Shown one piece after another: positions 41,571 to 41,647 of a DNA stretch of 41,647 nt; the stretch's first letter is position 1; each line of letters starts with the position of its first letter. The translations under genes and the position numbers were made by a program. The notes under the pieces were generated by a model that was given only the letters and a program-made list of their open reading frames with translations, did not search any database and was not told the DNA's origin. This DNA comes from CAZRHR01 sp964599915 (GTDB lineage: Bacteria; Bacteroidota; Bacteroidia; CAIKAF01). The DNA lies in contig CAZRHR010000016.1 in assembly GCA_964599915.1 (NCBI GenBank), forward strand, positions 1 through 41,647, read 5' to 3'.

Positions 41571-41647
41571 TTAATACTCGTCCTCGTTGAAGAAGAAATC
41601 GTCTTTGGTGGGATAATCGGGCCAAATATCCTCGATGGTTTCAAAGG
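41571..41647 (-). CDS. DUF2795 family protein, 3' end only
   Basis: The minus strand from the window edge reads FETIEDIWPDYPTKDDFFFN and then EDEY, closed by TAA at 41573-41571. This is the C-terminus of the DUF2795 family, small (about 75 residues) acidic proteins often found beside secA in Bacteroidota. The N-terminal two thirds are outside the window. Function unknown. Confidence 0.82.
   Translation of the reverse strand, partial: FETIEDIWPDYPTKDDFFFNEDEY

Overview
The window looks like a chromosomal segment of a Bacteroidota bacterium (Flavobacteriales-like; the family cannot be fixed from sequence alone). The signs are bshC (bacillithiol), the rpmG-DUF4295-ftsY-rimO block, a GWxTD-type protein, a type IX secretion C-terminal sorting domain, solo ftsE, DUF2795 next to secA, and promoters with the Bacteroidota -7 element TAnnTTTG. 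There are 32 protein genes, two of them cut by the window edges. I found no rRNA, tRNA, CRISPR array or prophage.

Left part (1-5.6 kb, minus strand): bshC (partial), rimO, ftsY, DUF4295 and rpmG form a translation/protein-targeting block. Next to it is a two-gene unit encoding a lipoprotein and a plastocyanin-like cupredoxin. From 5.6 to 11.3 kb lie an Ntn-hydrolase (penicillin acylase family), a large BNR-repeat protein with a T9SS sorting domain, and wecB. From 11.6 to 21 kb the plus strand carries acnA with a clear terminator, a GWxTD-like protein, and a surface-polysaccharide group: GT2 glycosyltransferase, a secreted DUF1566-like protein, an O-antigen ligase/polymerase-like protein and a flippase-like protein. 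WecB could supply UDP-ManNAc to this group.

From 21.2 to 24.3 kb two divergent genes encode surface proteins: one with a C-terminal Peptidase_S74 chaperone, one with PKD-like and Gly-rich regions. With 17004-18128 and 36688-38031 they make four secreted proteins with fibre-like N-termini in 21 kb. From 24.3 to 26.5 kb a zinc-ribbon membrane protein and an SPFH+GYF_2 protein form a YdjG/YdjI-like pair. From 26.7 to 31.9 kb a tightly coupled operon runs TPR protein, outer-membrane barrel, HsdR_N-like nuclease-fold protein. From 32.0 to 35.9 kb the plus strand holds ftsE, an MBL/beta-CASP hydrolase, ccmB, ccmC and an unusually long CcmD-like gene.

The most distinctive element is at 35.9-36.7 kb. 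A single-copy HUH/Y1 (REP-associated, RAYT-like) transposase gene is bracketed by five palindromes with a shared 9-bp arm (GGGGCAGAA / TTCTGCCCC) around a variable 4-nt centre. The four downstream copies are spaced about 51 nt apart. The two outermost palindromes have arms extended by sequence that is self-complementary but not shared with the others. The right end carries a second Gly-rich surface protein, secA, and the 3' end of a DUF2795 gene.

TAnnTTTG boxes lie 15-21 nt upstream of several start codons, and only 3-5 nt upstream of a few others, which points to very short or absent leaders. Several annotated starts were moved downstream because the longest ORF begins with a TTG that is actually the end of such a -7 box.
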